A DNA stretch of 64,000 nucleotides from Myrica gale (GCA_963930655.1 OZ005603.1:24504201-24568200), one strand, 5' to 3'. Positions 11,978-23,582 are shown, numbered from the stretch's first letter. Notes: generated from the letters alone by a model not told the origin. Translations and numbers: made by a program.

Positions 11978-12700
11978 ATGAAGCAGGTTCTCTTCGTCCC
12001 GTTTCTTCTGTTCTGGATCTTCTTCGTCCTTCATTGCACCACAACCTCAGCTCAGTCCCCTGCACAGTCTCCGGCGGCACCATCAGGTCCTAGTGACATC
12101 CTTTCAATCCTCAAGAAGGCCGGCCATTTCACCACTTTCATTCGGCTTCTGAAAAACACCGACATGGCCGAACAAATCAACGGACAGCTTAAAAAAAATA
12201 GCCTGGGCCTCACCATTTTTGCACCAACCGACAGTTGCTTTTCTAACCTCAAGTTAGGCACACTAAACTCGCTTACTGATAAGCAACAACTTCAGCTGGT
12301 GCAATTCCATATCCTCCCTTCCTTCTACTCTGTATTGCAGCTCCAGACTGCAACAAACCCGGTGCATACACTGGCTGGTGATAGCAACGACGGCCACTTC
12401 CAACTAAATGTAACCTCCTCCTCCGGAGAACTAGTGAACTTAACAACAGGAGTCGTCAGTGCAACAGCGGCAGATACCATATATACCGATAACGGCCAGC
12501 TCGCTGTTTATCGGGTGGACCAGGTACTCCTTCCACTGGAGATTTTTGGGTCACCTACACCGCCCCCATCAAAGCCCAAGCAGAGTGCTGCTACAACTGC
12601 TAGTACTTCAGAGACTTCTGGTTTAATTGGCCCAAACCTCCCACAAACAGAAATATCATTGGGAGTCGCAGTCGGTGCCATGTTTTCCTTTTGGCTATGA
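11978..12700 (+). CDS. Fasciclin-like arabinogalactan protein, tandem paralogue
   Basis: A single-exon gene of 240 residues, clearly paralogous to its neighbour. Signal peptide about 1-27 (MKQVLFVPFLLFWIFF core, ending near SAQ); AGP patch QSPAQSPAAPSGP; one fasciclin domain with H1 TIFAPTDSCFSNL and H2 VQFHILPSFYS; N-glycosylation sites NVT and NLT; a short Pro-rich stretch (SPTPPPSKP); a hydrophobic tail fitting a GPI signal. The start at 11978 matches the paralogue's MKQV start; the frame extends 15 codons upstream without a signal peptide. The C-terminal AGP region is shorter and less Ala-Pro-rich than in the paralogue, and the fasciclin domain differs at many positions, so the duplication is not recent. 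Confidence 0.93.
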   Translation: MKQVLFVPFLLFWIFFVLHCTTTSAQSPAQSPAAPSGPSDILSILKKAGHFTTFIRLLKNTDMAEQINGQLKKNSLGLTIFAPTDSCFSNLKLGTLNSLTDKQQLQLVQFHILPSFYSVLQLQTATNPVHTLAGDSNDGHFQLNVTSSSGELVNLTTGVVSATAADTIYTDNGQLAVYRVDQVLLPLEIFGSPTPPPSKPKQSAATTASTSETSGLIGPNLPQTEISLGVAVGAMFSFWL

Positions 12701-12779
12701 GTGTGATTTTTTTTTTTCTCTTGGGTTAATGATGATAAGATCCCCACGTACTCTGTTTTCGTCTTGAGTAAATAAACAA

Positions 12780-13477
12780 TTATTCGTTTGGAATGATCTC
12801 TTTCTCAGCATATATTTGTTGCCATCACGCGATAGCTACTGAGCGAGGAAAGCCTCCTTCACTCTACATTCGGATAACATTATGAGTGTGCTGAGGATCC
12901 TTCATCCTTCCTATTCAATGGAAGGGACCGAAAAATATTTTCAGTTTTGGAAGTTCAAAAAATTCTCTAAAAAGAGCGAATTTTTGGTGTTACCAACTTC
13001 ACCTAATAGTCTTCAATCAGGTCACTCACGGATAAAAAGCACATTACGTACACAATCAATCATAAAAATATTAATCCCCTCAATAAATCTACTCAGAATT
13101 GCCTGGAATTCAACGTTTGAGCAAATATTTATTTGCTTTGTGCAAAATAAAACAAATTCAACTATGCCAACCGTAATCCATGGTAAAATGGATGCAAAAA
13201 GAACCTATTATCCAGAGAGACACAAACGTATTGACATGCTATCAGGGGATCACCAATTTCCTTCAATCAAGTAATACCTGGACTCAAATATTCCACAGAG
13301 CAAAACTCTCTTTAGGGGATATGATTTTCATGTAACAAGCCTCTCCAGATTGCCTAAGTATTTACTGCCACGTACAAGTCAGCAATTTAGTCAGTTGTTT
13401 TGGGTGGGGCTGAATAAAACAACTGCACTTCTACTTTCCTGGAAACCAAACCAGCCCACTCTTCTTTGAAATTAGAA
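12780..13477. other. Convergent 3' region, no gene
   Basis: This separates the + strand FLA gene from the 3' end of the minus-strand P58IPK gene. The open frame at 12882-13274 resembles nothing and lacks coding-like composition. The right part is probably 3' UTR of P58IPK. Confidence 0.5.
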
Positions 13478-16400
13478 CTAGAATTCAAACCCGCCAGGAA
13501 AACCACCACCATATCCGCCAGCGTAGCCTCCCCCAAATCCACCTGGGAAGCCTCCATCAAAGGTAAATGTAAACTGTTGCCCCCCACCACCAAAGTTGAA
13601 ACCACCTCCACCTCCACCTGTTCCCATACCCATGTCTTCAATGTCTTCCCCTCTGTCAAATCTCGTACGTTTTTCTTCGTTGCTGAGAACCTATGAAAGA
13701 GGAACACAAAATAAATCTTTCTAGATATGGAGGAAGAGCTTGCAGCATTCACAAATAAATAACACAGATAAAGCCGCACGCAGCAACGAGGGAAACCATA
13801 AACTAATGATCTAATGATGATATAGAGAATATACGCAGTAACAGTGGCAGATCCAATGGGGGGGGGTGCCCTGGGCGGCTGCCCCCCCCCCCCTGTTCTG
13901 TCAAATTAACGTTAAGTAGTATAACACTGAATTTTTTTTACATGTATGGCACCAGGCAGGCCAGGCTCGCCCCCCCCCCCCCCCCCCCAATTTTCTTTTT
14001 AAGTCTACATTTTGCGACTATAGGCAGGCAGGTATGCATATCTTCTTCTGTACCAGCAGATTTTCTTCATTGGAGTTGAATTTTCTAGTATTATACAGGA
14101 AAACTGCGTACACGCCTATGCTCTACCCTAAACAACATCAAATTCCCAAGTACAGTGTCTCAGCCCGCATGAATTGAAAATGTAAGCTATGCCCACCAAA
14201 AAGAAAATCAATGATAAGAGGAAAAGACATTAGAGAAAGCTACAATTGGCTCCCAAGGGGCAAACTGGTCCCTATGCAGAGTAGGATAGAAGCTCTTCTA
14301 TGTTATATAGCAATAGAAAAAAAAAAGTTTAAAAACAAAAAAAAGATCAACTGGAACTGAAAAAAAGCTCTGGAAACCAACAGAAAGTTGATTAAGGTTT
14401 TGTTTCTCTCTTTCCTCGGAAAAACAGGAAAAAAACAGCTAAAGAGAGAATATCTAGATCACAGGTCCTGAATTTATGTGCTATATAGGAAGGTACTTGA
14501 ATTTAATGAGACAGTACAAATCTATTTTATGCATGCGGACCCGTAGGATTCAATTGTCACCTCTCAGTCTCAGCAAATAATACAATACGTGTATTTCAAT
14601 ATTTTTAATGTTTTTAGTCCTTAATTTTTGATATTTTAATTTTAAGACACTTTTTGGATTACGTAGAAAAAAATTTTGAGATGTCATTTCGCCTTAGAAA
14701 TTTGTCCCCCCTTAACTTAAATCCTAGTTCCGTCACTGCGCAACAAAATGGGAAAGCAGAATATATGAATTCATGAATCAGACCTCATATGCAGCAGCAA
14801 TTTCTCGAAACTTGGCCTCTGCTTCTTCTCTATTCTCAACATTCTTATCGGGGTGCCACTGCAAAGCAAGCTTCTTGTAGGCTCTCTTAATCTCAGATAT
14901 AGACGAAGTCTTAGAAACTCCTAAAATCTTGTACCAGTCCTTGCGTTTGCTCATCTTTAAAGCTTTCTCAGCTTTCATGAGTACTTCCCGAACATTCATA
15001 TCCTGCATAATCGGCCAATCATTACTCTCACAAATTATCTAGCTTGAAGAGACATCTTAAAGTACTATCCAAAGGCTATAAAACTAGAAAATCAACAAGT
15101 AGTAGGCTAACAGAAACAACTAAAAGACAAAGAAAAAGAAATCAATAAGTGATTTGAATAAGCAACTGTAAATGTCAGATAGGAACCCTTCGATCTAAAA
15201 AATGCAATTATTCAATGCTGAAAATGTAATCAATACTAAAGCGAAATCAACAGACTTTAACTCAACGGACACAGGTCTGGCTTTAAATAAAATTCTTTAA
15301 CCCAAGGAAGAATTTAACAGACAAATTCGCAAAGGAATCCGTCATATTATTTCTATACTTGTGAAGAACTCACATGTAAGCAAAGACCTCAGCACAATGC
15401 ATTTACCACCTGTGGGACACTAAAGCTTCATTTGCATTCAACTTGTTAGAATCGATAGAACGGACCAAAAAACAAGACCAATAAACTAGGTTTATAATGT
15501 TGTGATCTTCAATGATGGAAAGTACAATTAAGGTTTATAATTGGGAAGGGAAATTTATGCTAAGAATTACTGCCTGTAGAATTATATTTCGAGCCTTCTA
15601 CTGTTGCAAGAGCATCTTTAATGATTACTAACACATGTCAGAGAAAACTCAATATCATGACCAACCTGAGGTGATTTTTGAGCGGCTGCTTTCAGATCTT
15701 CAACAGCTCCTTCCCAATCTTCCATTAAAAGCTTAGCTTCACCCCTCTGGAAAATGGAACACCAATTTAAAGCACTTGAGTCAACATCACAATATATAAG
15801 ATAGAACATATTGGAATAGTCCTACTGGACAAAAAGGCGAAAATGTTTTGTTATCGCACAAACAATCACTTGACCAAGCATGTAAACATCTGCAAGTCAA
15901 CATCACAATATATAATATAGGACATATTGGAATAGTCCTACTGGACAAAAAGGCAAAAAATGTTTTGTTATAGCACAAACAATCACTTGACCAAGTATGT
16001 AAACATCCACAAACCTGAACTAAAGCATCAATAAGCTCCCCATCGATGTTGAGTGCTTCATTGCAGCTGGTTATAGCATCCTTTCCCCTACCAAGCTTGA
16101 CCAAGACCTCACACAAGCCAAGATGAAGATGCACATTATGTGCAAGATGATTAGGATCCAATGCAAGGGCTCCTTTGAAATCCTCCACTGCAAGTCTAAA
16201 CTTACCCTTGTTTACATTGTCTTCAGCCTGTATGATGCAAGTAAACACGCAAAATTACCGCCACAGATGATAAACATTGCAATGACCCTAAAGAAGGTTG
16301 ACTGAGGAATCAGAGCCCAAGCTCCGCCCCGCAAAGCCCCAACCCAAGAGAGAAAGCAGGGGGGAAGAAAAGACTGAGAAATCTTCTGAGCTTACACTTT

Positions 16401-18980
16401 TACTCTTCTTGAGTAGATTTTTCAATCCAAAATATGCTTTTTTAAGTTCACCGTGCTCTGGATCTAGGCGAAGACCTTTCTGGAAATGCCTGAAGAAAAC
16501 ATATCGCCTTTAGATAGAATACTTAATTTTTCCAACCCCTAAGAAGAGCAAGCTCCGTTGCACACACCTTATTGCAACATCATGATCTGCTAGATAGTAG
16601 TAGGCACGGCCACGTAACAATAAAGCCTCTAGATTGCTTTCATCCTCCTTGAGAATAAGTCCAGTCTCAAATATTGCACTGGAATAATCTCTCTCTGCTA
16701 ATAACAACTTCACTTTGAGGAGTTTAGCCTGCAAGAAGCAATCCATATGGATTAATGGACAAACTTTAATGTACATCTCCAGAGGGTTAGATGACAGGCT
16801 GCTCAAATTAGTAAAAAATAAAGGGAAAAGAAATAAATGACAGTAATTTTGAAACAAAAAAGAACAAAACCTAGCAGATGTTATTACCTTTGAGCATGCT
16901 GGAGAAAAAACAAGTACAACTTTATCAATGTATTCCAAAGATTTTGTAAAGTCGCCTGAGTCGAAAAGAGTCCTAGCTGTCTCCAGAGCACTCTGAGCCT
17001 GAAGCAACTGAGAAAGCTCCTTTTCTACAGCTGAATTTCCGGGTTTCAACTTGAGGAACTTTTTGTAGCTCTTCTCAGATTCCTCGTATCTACATCAGCC
17101 AAAAAGCGCCTGAATCATATAATATTCCAATCAGAAATTGGAAGGATAAGAGAGGTTACGGGTGAGGGATTCCTAAAATTCCTTTCCATATTTTATATTA
17201 CAAGATGCTGTACCAATGAGCGTGTCTGTCACAAACCAAAACCCCGGCCTAGTCCCTTAAGGCCTGGGAGCACAACAACTTACTCCTTGTGGTTCAGAAT
17301 CCAAATAAGTGGAAGCATAAGCATTGGTTATAGGCATGCCAATTACAATTGTTTTCATAATTGCCTCTTAGAATTTTGAACCTGATTATCACGCTACTAA
17401 AAATGTTCTTTAAAACTTACTGAAATCTTATTGGCCCCAAAAATACGCATAAAGGCAAGTTACACATGGAGGAGCCACCCTTATTTACAGATCAAAATTC
17501 TTATGTGTGACTACATAGCTTGGAATTTTTAAAGTGGAGGAGAATAAGTCATTTGAGTGTTTTTATGCAAAATCGAATGACATTGTCAACTCTAATTTTC
17601 ACTGCTGGACAGAAATTCCAATGAGAATTAATGAGGTGGTGCTGTTAAAGAGAGGTTTGCATTTTTATTGAAAAGAATCCTCATGAGAGCAATAGACCTT
17701 AGTAATTTGTTTAATTTCTAGCCACCACCATTACAACTTTACAGAGAGAATATATTTAAATGGTGATACAAAAACCACATTTTTCTTGAGATCAACTCCT
17801 CTATACCATGGTGTGAAGTCCAGAGTGTGAGATTCAATCATTGAACGTCAAATCATGCTGAATTTTACGTCTTTACTTATTGGTTGATGGGACACAAGAA
17901 GTTTAATGAACAACTCAGGAAAAAGAAGAGAACCTGCATAGCTGACGAAGAACGGATGCACGACGAAAATATGCTTCTGAAAGTGTTGGATCTGCCTCTA
18001 TAGCAGCATTAAGATTATCAAGTGCCTCACTGTAACGTTTCACTTTTATACTTTGTGAAACCCTCTCAAGCAACTCAGCAGCATTACCAGGTTTCCCATC
18101 TGCATCCCCAGATTACCATTAACTAAAGACTCCAAAATCATTAACAAAACTTCCACTTGTGAACAAGAAGCTTTAACTCCTTAGATGTTGTAAACATACA
18201 CACCTCAATTGCCTATATCTTTTGATAACCTACTTTTTTCTGTCAGAATGATGAAACAAATTCGAAACCATATGGCTGGTCAAATTACTTAATAGTAATT
18301 GGAGAACAGTGAGTATCTGTTCTGCATGACTGTGGAACTTTGTAGTTAAGGGGCGGACTCCAACTGTTTCCATTCTAACTTGATGTCAAAACTATCAGGA
18401 AGCTATGGATAATTTCTAGTCTATCCAAGAAACACCCTCACAGTCAACTTCATTCATATATCACACAACTTCTTGTTCTACTCATTTAGTTCATGATGGC
18501 AGCACTAGTGTATCCAAGAAACACCCTTACAGTCAACTTCTTGTTTCCATTTTAAACCGTGAACGTTACCAAATTGAATGGCCCAATTTTATTGTCGTGA
18601 GTACAAAGACAGAAGCAAGCAGCATCAGCATATTCATAACTAAACATTGTTCAGCTTACAAATTTGAGAGAACAAGAACTCCCAAAGAGATTAAACTAAA
18701 ATTTTTATTTTTGTGGGGAACAGAGCCCAAGAAATGATTTTCCGACAATCCAACACAACAGAAACAAATTAACGAAAAATTTGGATAACATACGAATTGT
18801 AAACAACAGAAGCAGATTGAGTCCTACAACAGAAGAACTAGTCCGAGTAAAGAGATCGAAGAGTGAGAGTTACAAACCTAAGGCAGAAACGAGCGGCTGG
18901 AGGAGTAGGAATTGGCAAACCAACACAAAATGGAGTATGAACACTGCGTACACCAATCCTCTCCATGCTACCACATCCAT
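13478..18980 (-). CDS. P58IPK: P58IPK/DNAJC3 homologue, ER-lumenal TPR-DnaJ co-chaperone
   Basis: ER-lumenal co-chaperone that works with BiP and is induced by the unfolded-protein response. Exons, 5' to 3': 18878-18980, 17934-18099, 16888-17089, 16568-16728, 16396-16489, 16015-16227, 15666-15746, 14784-15002 and 13478-13690. All junctions are GT-AG, and the total is 483 residues, close to the Arabidopsis protein as I recall it. In order: hydrophobic signal segment (about 8-33), TPR repeats (about 40-340; e.g. [33 protein letters not shown]), a J domain from DWYKILG (362) with HPD at 390-392, and a Gly/Phe-rich tail ending GGFEF. An in-frame ATG at 19007 would add nine residues; I prefer 18980 for its GCCATGG context and family fit. 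A hAT element sits in the last intron and a 116-bp duplication in intron 6. Neither disturbs splice sites. Confidence 0.94.
13842..14738. mobile_element. hAT-like (Tip100 type) element in the last P58IPK intron
   Basis: The ends are CAGTGGCAGATCCA on the left and, reverse-complemented, CAGTGACGGAACTAGG on the right, resembling CAGNGGCGGA-type termini of Tip100-like hAT elements. Flanks CGCAGTAA (13834-13841) and CGCAACAA (14739-14746) fit an aged 8-bp target-site duplication with two differences. The interior is non-coding and has long G and C homopolymers near 13858-13895 and 13970-13988. Confidence 0.7.
15781..16013. repeat. 116-bp tandem duplication in P58IPK intron 6
   Basis: TCAACATCACAATATATAA begins copies at 15781 and 15897, which match with a handful of differences. 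It lies wholly within the intron, just downstream (on the gene's strand) of the exon ending at 16015. The long frame through it is an intron read-through. Confidence 0.9.
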
Positions 18981-19284
18981 GGCCGTCGAGAACCCCACAA
19001 CGTTCATCGCCGCTCCCTCTTCAGCGGACACTTGCAATGTCTAAAAGGGTTAATCTGAATGTAAAATTATCTGAACATAAGTGGGTACTGTGCTGTGCTC
19101 TGTGTAAGACTCTGATGTTGGAGATTGAACGGAGAGGAAGAACGGAAAGGCCAGAAGGATTCGATACTGGAAAGTCTCTTAAAAAAATTTAGTAAAAAAA
19201 ATCAATGAATTTATTAGATGAATAATCATGAATTAGGGAAGCGCTTGCGGTTGCGGATTTGCATGCCCTCCCACGTTGGCCCGA

Positions 19285-19303
19285 CCAATGCTGGTATTCC
19301 ACG
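19285..19303. promoter_or_regulatory. ER-stress response element (ERSE) of P58IPK
   Basis: CCAAT, nine bases, then CCACG: an exact match to the ERSE-I consensus CCAAT-N9-CCACG, bound by NF-Y together with bZIP factors such as bZIP28/bZIP60 in plants. It sits about 305 bp upstream of the P58IPK start codon, where a UPR promoter element would be expected. ERSEs work in either orientation. Confidence 0.85.
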
Positions 19304-19372
19304 TGGATTTTGCACCACGGTGTTCACGAGTGTCTGGTGGGCACCTGTCAATCTTTCAATCACAGAGAGCTG

Positions 19373-19380
19373 CCACGTCA
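19373..19380 (-). promoter_or_regulatory. UPRE-like TGACGTGG site
   Basis: CCACGTCA on the + strand reads TGACGTGG towards P58IPK. This is the XBP1/bZIP60-type unfolded-protein response element core. It lies 70 bp beyond the ERSE, so the two may act together. Confidence 0.65.
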
Positions 19381-19439
19381 TAAAGACCCTTCATTTGCGC
19401 TTTTGTAATTGGACTTTGTGTTAAATGGACCTGGGCCGA

Positions 19440-20067
19440 ATAAACTACTTAGAACCAATTTGTTACAGCAGGCTGGTAACATCTGGGTTGACCTAACATA
19501 AGGCCTTAGAAGCTCAACCCATTGACTTACTTAAGGGCTCCTCAACCTAAACTAATATCCTTTGTTCTAATAAAGCCATGGTTTTAACTTTTAACATGAG
19601 CGACCAATTAGGGTATACTTTCTCCTCTATTTTTAGAGATAATGAGAAACAATTCGCGGCACTCTTTTATGTACTGGATTCGGACAGATATGGTCTAATT
19701 TGATCGTACTAGATGATTTAACGTCACGACAAACTTTCAACGTGTACAACAACTCCTCACTATATGCATCATTTAAGCCACAATTTTTGTTATTGTACTG
19801 AATTGAATTAGAGTCGATCAGCTGATTGATGATATTCCTTATCAACTCATCTATACTTTCTGTACAAAATCTCTCATATTTTCCTCCACTCTCTAAGAGT
19901 AATGGATCTACCTCGTTTAAAAGACTAGGAAGTCAAGGGACAATCTTTTCTCATTGAGATTATGAGAGCAGAAAAATAGTAAAACATGTTTCTTCAACTT
20001 AGATAGCTGACAAAATTTTGGAGGGAAAACATTCTTACTGTCTTAACATCCTTAGTCTTACGTATCT
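19440..20067. other. Intergenic DNA, nothing recognised
   Basis: AT-rich with no long coding-like frame, no RNA gene and no transposon end seen. Confidence 0.5.
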
Positions 20068-20303
20068 ACATATGCATACAACATAGGGCTGCACACATCC
20101 AGATCGGACCGGATTTGCGGTCCGGTCCGGTCCTAATTCTTAAAAAGCGGTTCGGTCTTCTTTGTTAATAAATGCGGTCCGGACCACATATGCATACAAC
20201 ATAGGGCTGCACACATCCAGATCGGACCGGATTTGCGGTCCGGTCCGGTCCTAGTTCTTAAAAAGCGGTTCGGTCTTCTTTGTTAATAAATGCGGTCCGG
20301 ACC
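20068..20303. repeat. 118-bp tandem duplication of hAT end plus flank
   Basis: ACATATGCATACAACA followed by the hAT left end occurs at 20068 and again at 20186, with about one difference over the unit. The copied unit contains 16 bp of host flank including the target-site duplication, so a second, internal left end exists inside the element. Confidence 0.88.
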
Positions 20304-20569
20304 GGACCGCATTTATTAAAAAAATTAAAAAATATATATTTTTTATTTTTTAATAAAAATTATAAACTTAAAACGTTTCATTTTAATTTAAATTAAAATT
20401 CAATTTTTATATGCACTTCACCCTTTAAAATTAATCTAAATTTTTTTAAAAGAAATTAAAACCGATCAAGACCGCATTTAGTAAAACCGGACCGGCTGAT
20501 CTGATCCTCTATTTTAAGAGGACCGGATATCCGATCCGAATCGGACCGGAAATCTGATTTTCAACCCTA
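20084..20569. mobile_element. Second non-autonomous hAT element, same family
   Basis: It starts TAGGGCTGCACA and ends TTTCAACCCTA, with GGTCCGGTCCGG-type subterminal motifs like the element at 8241. Flanks ATACAACA (20076-20083) and ATGCAACA (20570-20577) are an 8-bp target-site duplication with one difference. There is no coding capacity. Confidence 0.82.
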
Positions 20570-21732
20570 ATGCAACATGATTAGTAAAACAACATTTGAT
20601 TAGTTTGGATCTTAATTTTCTCAAATTTGAAATAGCTCATAGCCGCAACAACTACCAAATCGTTGGGGGAAAAAAATCCATGTTATAAGCAAGACACGGA
20701 TCCCATTGATACATCTGCAGATACGGCAGGTACCTTTTTCCAGAAAACTTTTTGACTTTTGGTATTGGTTCATTGGCGTATTCCCTTGTTTGTATATGAA
20801 CAGTTACTGCATAGTGCATACTATTATGAACACCTGCAATTTAAGTATAGGAAAAATAAATTCATTTAAAGGTGTGAGTAAATAATTAAATAGACAATTT
20901 GTAAATGATTTACTAACACAAATCAGTCCTCAACATTTTCCACTAAGGAAAAAGTTTCTAAATATACACGTAAACTAGGCTAGAAATTAATTAAATAAAA
21001 AATTAGGTTGACATTATTTTGCAGAAATCAAATCGGTAGAAATCAAATCGGGACACACATTGGGGGAAAAATGACACCTTTTCATGCCATTAGGAATAGG
21101 TAATTTGTAGTTGCAATATATCTAACGAGGTAGTTTATTATGTAAAATGCAAAATACTTTGTAATTCGTGAGAGAAAAAGTGTATTTTTTTTATAACGAG
21201 AAAATTAGGCCCACCAAAAATATATCTATCACATATCACAAATAAATCTAGAGCTAAACAGTGAACTCAAAATTCCTTCTCAAATAAGTTACTAGTATAA
21301 TTCCAATAGGATTTGAACCCAAAACATCCAAGAGACCTAGTATACAAAATATCTAACAAATTTACAAAATTAACATTTAAAACATCAAAAAATCATGCAC
21401 AAATATCAATACCTTTAATACAAATTCTAACAATTTTTCGCACAAACTTAAATATCTTTTGAAAAAAAATGATGACAAATCTTTTCTCCATACTTTTTCA
21501 CCAAATTTTAATATTTTTTTTATTAAAAAAATTGCATTAAATCATCTTTCTCTACACCTTTTTACAAACTCAAATAAAAATTAAATATCGTTAAAAATTT
21601 TCACCAATTTTTACACAAAAACTTAAAAAAACTCAAATCTACATAAATATTCACAATTATATAAAAAATCTTAAAAGTTTTATAATTTTTTTAAAAATTG
21701 AACATTGCAGGACTGAACCAGTCGTTTTTTTT
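20570..21732. other. AT-rich intergenic DNA with MITE remnants
   Basis: 21360-21700 is a run of AT-rich sequence with CTTTTTCACCAAA and CAAAT...ACAAA blocks shared with the Tourist-like MITEs elsewhere in this window; its ends are too worn to define. No coding signal. Confidence 0.5.
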
Positions 21733-22140
21733 GGGTAAACTCATAATTAGCCTCATATCTTTGGAGAAAATCAAGTTACAACCCTTATTTTCCAAATCAA
21801 CAATTTGATACCCTATGTTTCAAAATCATTCAATCCTCGCCCCCCGTTAAATTCACCGTGAAATGATTAGAATACCCTTAAAGACAGAAGAAGCCAACCT
21901 TTTATCCACCTGGCTACCAGGAAAAGCAACTTTTTTTTCGTTGTTGTTCATTCGGATGAAAATTTCAGCAGCGCATAATCCTCCCTAGAGTTCAATTACG
22001 CTAAGTTGACTAAAATCTCTAATGTCCCGAATAATTTCAAAATGGCTACTCTGTAATTTCCTACATGTCCTCAGCAACCAAACATACCAAAGAAAATTCT
22101 TCCTCACAATCAAACACTGCATGCAAGCTGAGAATTACAC

Positions 22141-22398
22141 GTCAAAGCGGCGCCTCATCCAATCGAAGAACTTCTCGGGGTCGAGCCTTTCCAGTACGAG
22201 CTTCTACTCCTCAGCCTCAAGCTCGCTCACCTCGATCTCCCTGGCGTCTCCAACAATGTTGTTCCTAAAGATCCCTCTCCGTACGCTAGCGTAAGTGGGC
22301 AACCGGTCCAGCGCGGCCCATCGGAGCACCTCCTCGTCATCACCCTCCTCCCTAAACGACAACGTCCTAGAAAACACATTCTCCGTAGAGTTCCACAT
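22141..22398 (-). pseudogene. First-exon fragment of a PDR-type ABCG transporter
   Basis: The translation starts MWNSTENVFSRTLSFREEGD and continues with LRWAALDRLPTYASVRRGIF and REIEVSELEAEE, the N-terminal signature of full-size ABCG (PDR) transporters, closest in memory to the ABCG32 type. A TAG at 22204-22206 replaces what should be a Gln codon before KLVLERL. The match ends at RRRFD where a GT-like donor follows, as if a whole first exon was captured from genomic DNA. No ABC domain follows, so it cannot make a transporter. Confidence 0.82.
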
Positions 22399-23242
22399 CC
22401 AGATCAAGATCTCACGAAAACGGAACCCCTAGAGCTAAGAGTGTTTTCAGCCAAGAGATAATGCAGAGAGAGAGTGAAGTCCTGATGAGCGAGTGAGTCT
22501 GCAAGTGGACGAATTTTAGGGTGTGTTTGAGAGTTGTTTTTAAGTAAGTTTTTCATGTTTTAAATCTTGAAAACACGCTTTCAAAGACAAACAAATAATT
22601 GTAGCCCCTACAGAGAGTTATGGCCTATGAAATTTTTTACCCGACCCAACCACTTCATCATTTCCATTAATAGAAATTCACATTTGTTCCGGCCCTACCA
22701 CTGCATCATTTTCAACCTAACTTCTTCGCAGAACAATTCCCCCAATTCCTACCACTGCTTCATTTTCAACCTAACTGTTCCGGCCCTACCACTGCATTTG
22801 TTCACGCCCTACCACCGCATTTGTTCCAGCCCTTCTCCTGCCTCCTGCCCAGTCAGTGAGCCCGGAACTCTCCTGCCTCCTCCACGGTGAATGAACCCTA
22901 AATTACTCCTGCCTCCTGCACCGTGAGCGAACCCGAAACTGCCACCCTTCAGCAGGTGGTGACGCAGCTCGTGTAGGCCTTTTGAAATGGAGAATGCAAA
23001 GTACAGATGAGTCAGTGGTTCCATTAACAAGTGAGTCAAATTCTTCCACTTTTCATCTTCCTCTTGTCGAATTTGTGTTCTCTGCTCAAATTGTTATGAT
23101 GTATTAATGCATGTTGCAATCAATTGTTGACCCTCTTCTTTTGGAAGCAACTTCCAAACTAGTATAGTGCCTTACAAAAATAACAAATAGGAGCGAGAGT
23201 CCTCAATACACTTAATAAATTGCAGGTGCCAAATAAGTGAGT

Positions 23243-23299
23243 ATATTGGCATGTCGCGCGCCCTCCGTGAGCGAGGGTGCGCGCGCGACAAGCCAATAT
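23243..23299. other. Strong GC-rich stem-loop
   Basis: ATATTGGC (23243-23250) pairs perfectly with GCCAATAT (23292-23299). Inside it TGTCGCGCGC pairs with GCGCGCGACA and CCCTC with GAGGG, leaving a short CGTGAGC loop. GCGCGCGACAAGC is repeated at about 23343-23355. It stands out from AT-rich surroundings. Confidence 0.75.
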
Positions 23300-23366
23300 C
23301 TTGCCTTGCACGGGGGCTGCCGCGCGCAACCCCTCGCACGGGGCGCGCGACAAGCAAAATTTTCTT

Positions 23367-23582
23367 CTATATCTTAGCCGCCAACTTTGACTTTGCTTCA
23401 TCTGCTTCGTTCTTCAAAATCTCCGGCTGAAGCTTATACTGCTCAACCTTTTCTCCTCCAATTTTGGCTATCCTCCTTTCTTCATCATATTTACTCCTCT
23501 CTACCATGTGGGCAACTCTGGAGACCGCATGGAACCCGGCATAGCCAAGCTGCAAGGCCAACATGGCCCCATGTAGAAACAA
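23367..23582 (-). pseudogene. WAT1-like first-exon fragment fused to unidentified sequence
   Basis: HGAMLALQLGYAGFHAVSRV is the N-terminal signature of WAT1-related (drug/metabolite transporter family) proteins. After AHMVERSK the frame switches to a charged, helical stretch (RRIAKIGGEKVEQYKLQPE...) that does not belong to WAT1 and that I do not recognise, ending in a stop at 23367. Only 71 codons remain and there is none of the ten-helix transporter body. It looks like two captured fragments joined in frame. Confidence 0.6.

Noticed and set aside
15787-16248. 153-codon frame as a separate gene
   Set aside because: It is P58IPK exon 6 read through into the duplicated intron.
18781-19192. Plus-strand frames over P58IPK exon 1
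   Set aside because: The minus strand encodes the signal segment of P58IPK there; the plus frames have no similarity to anything.
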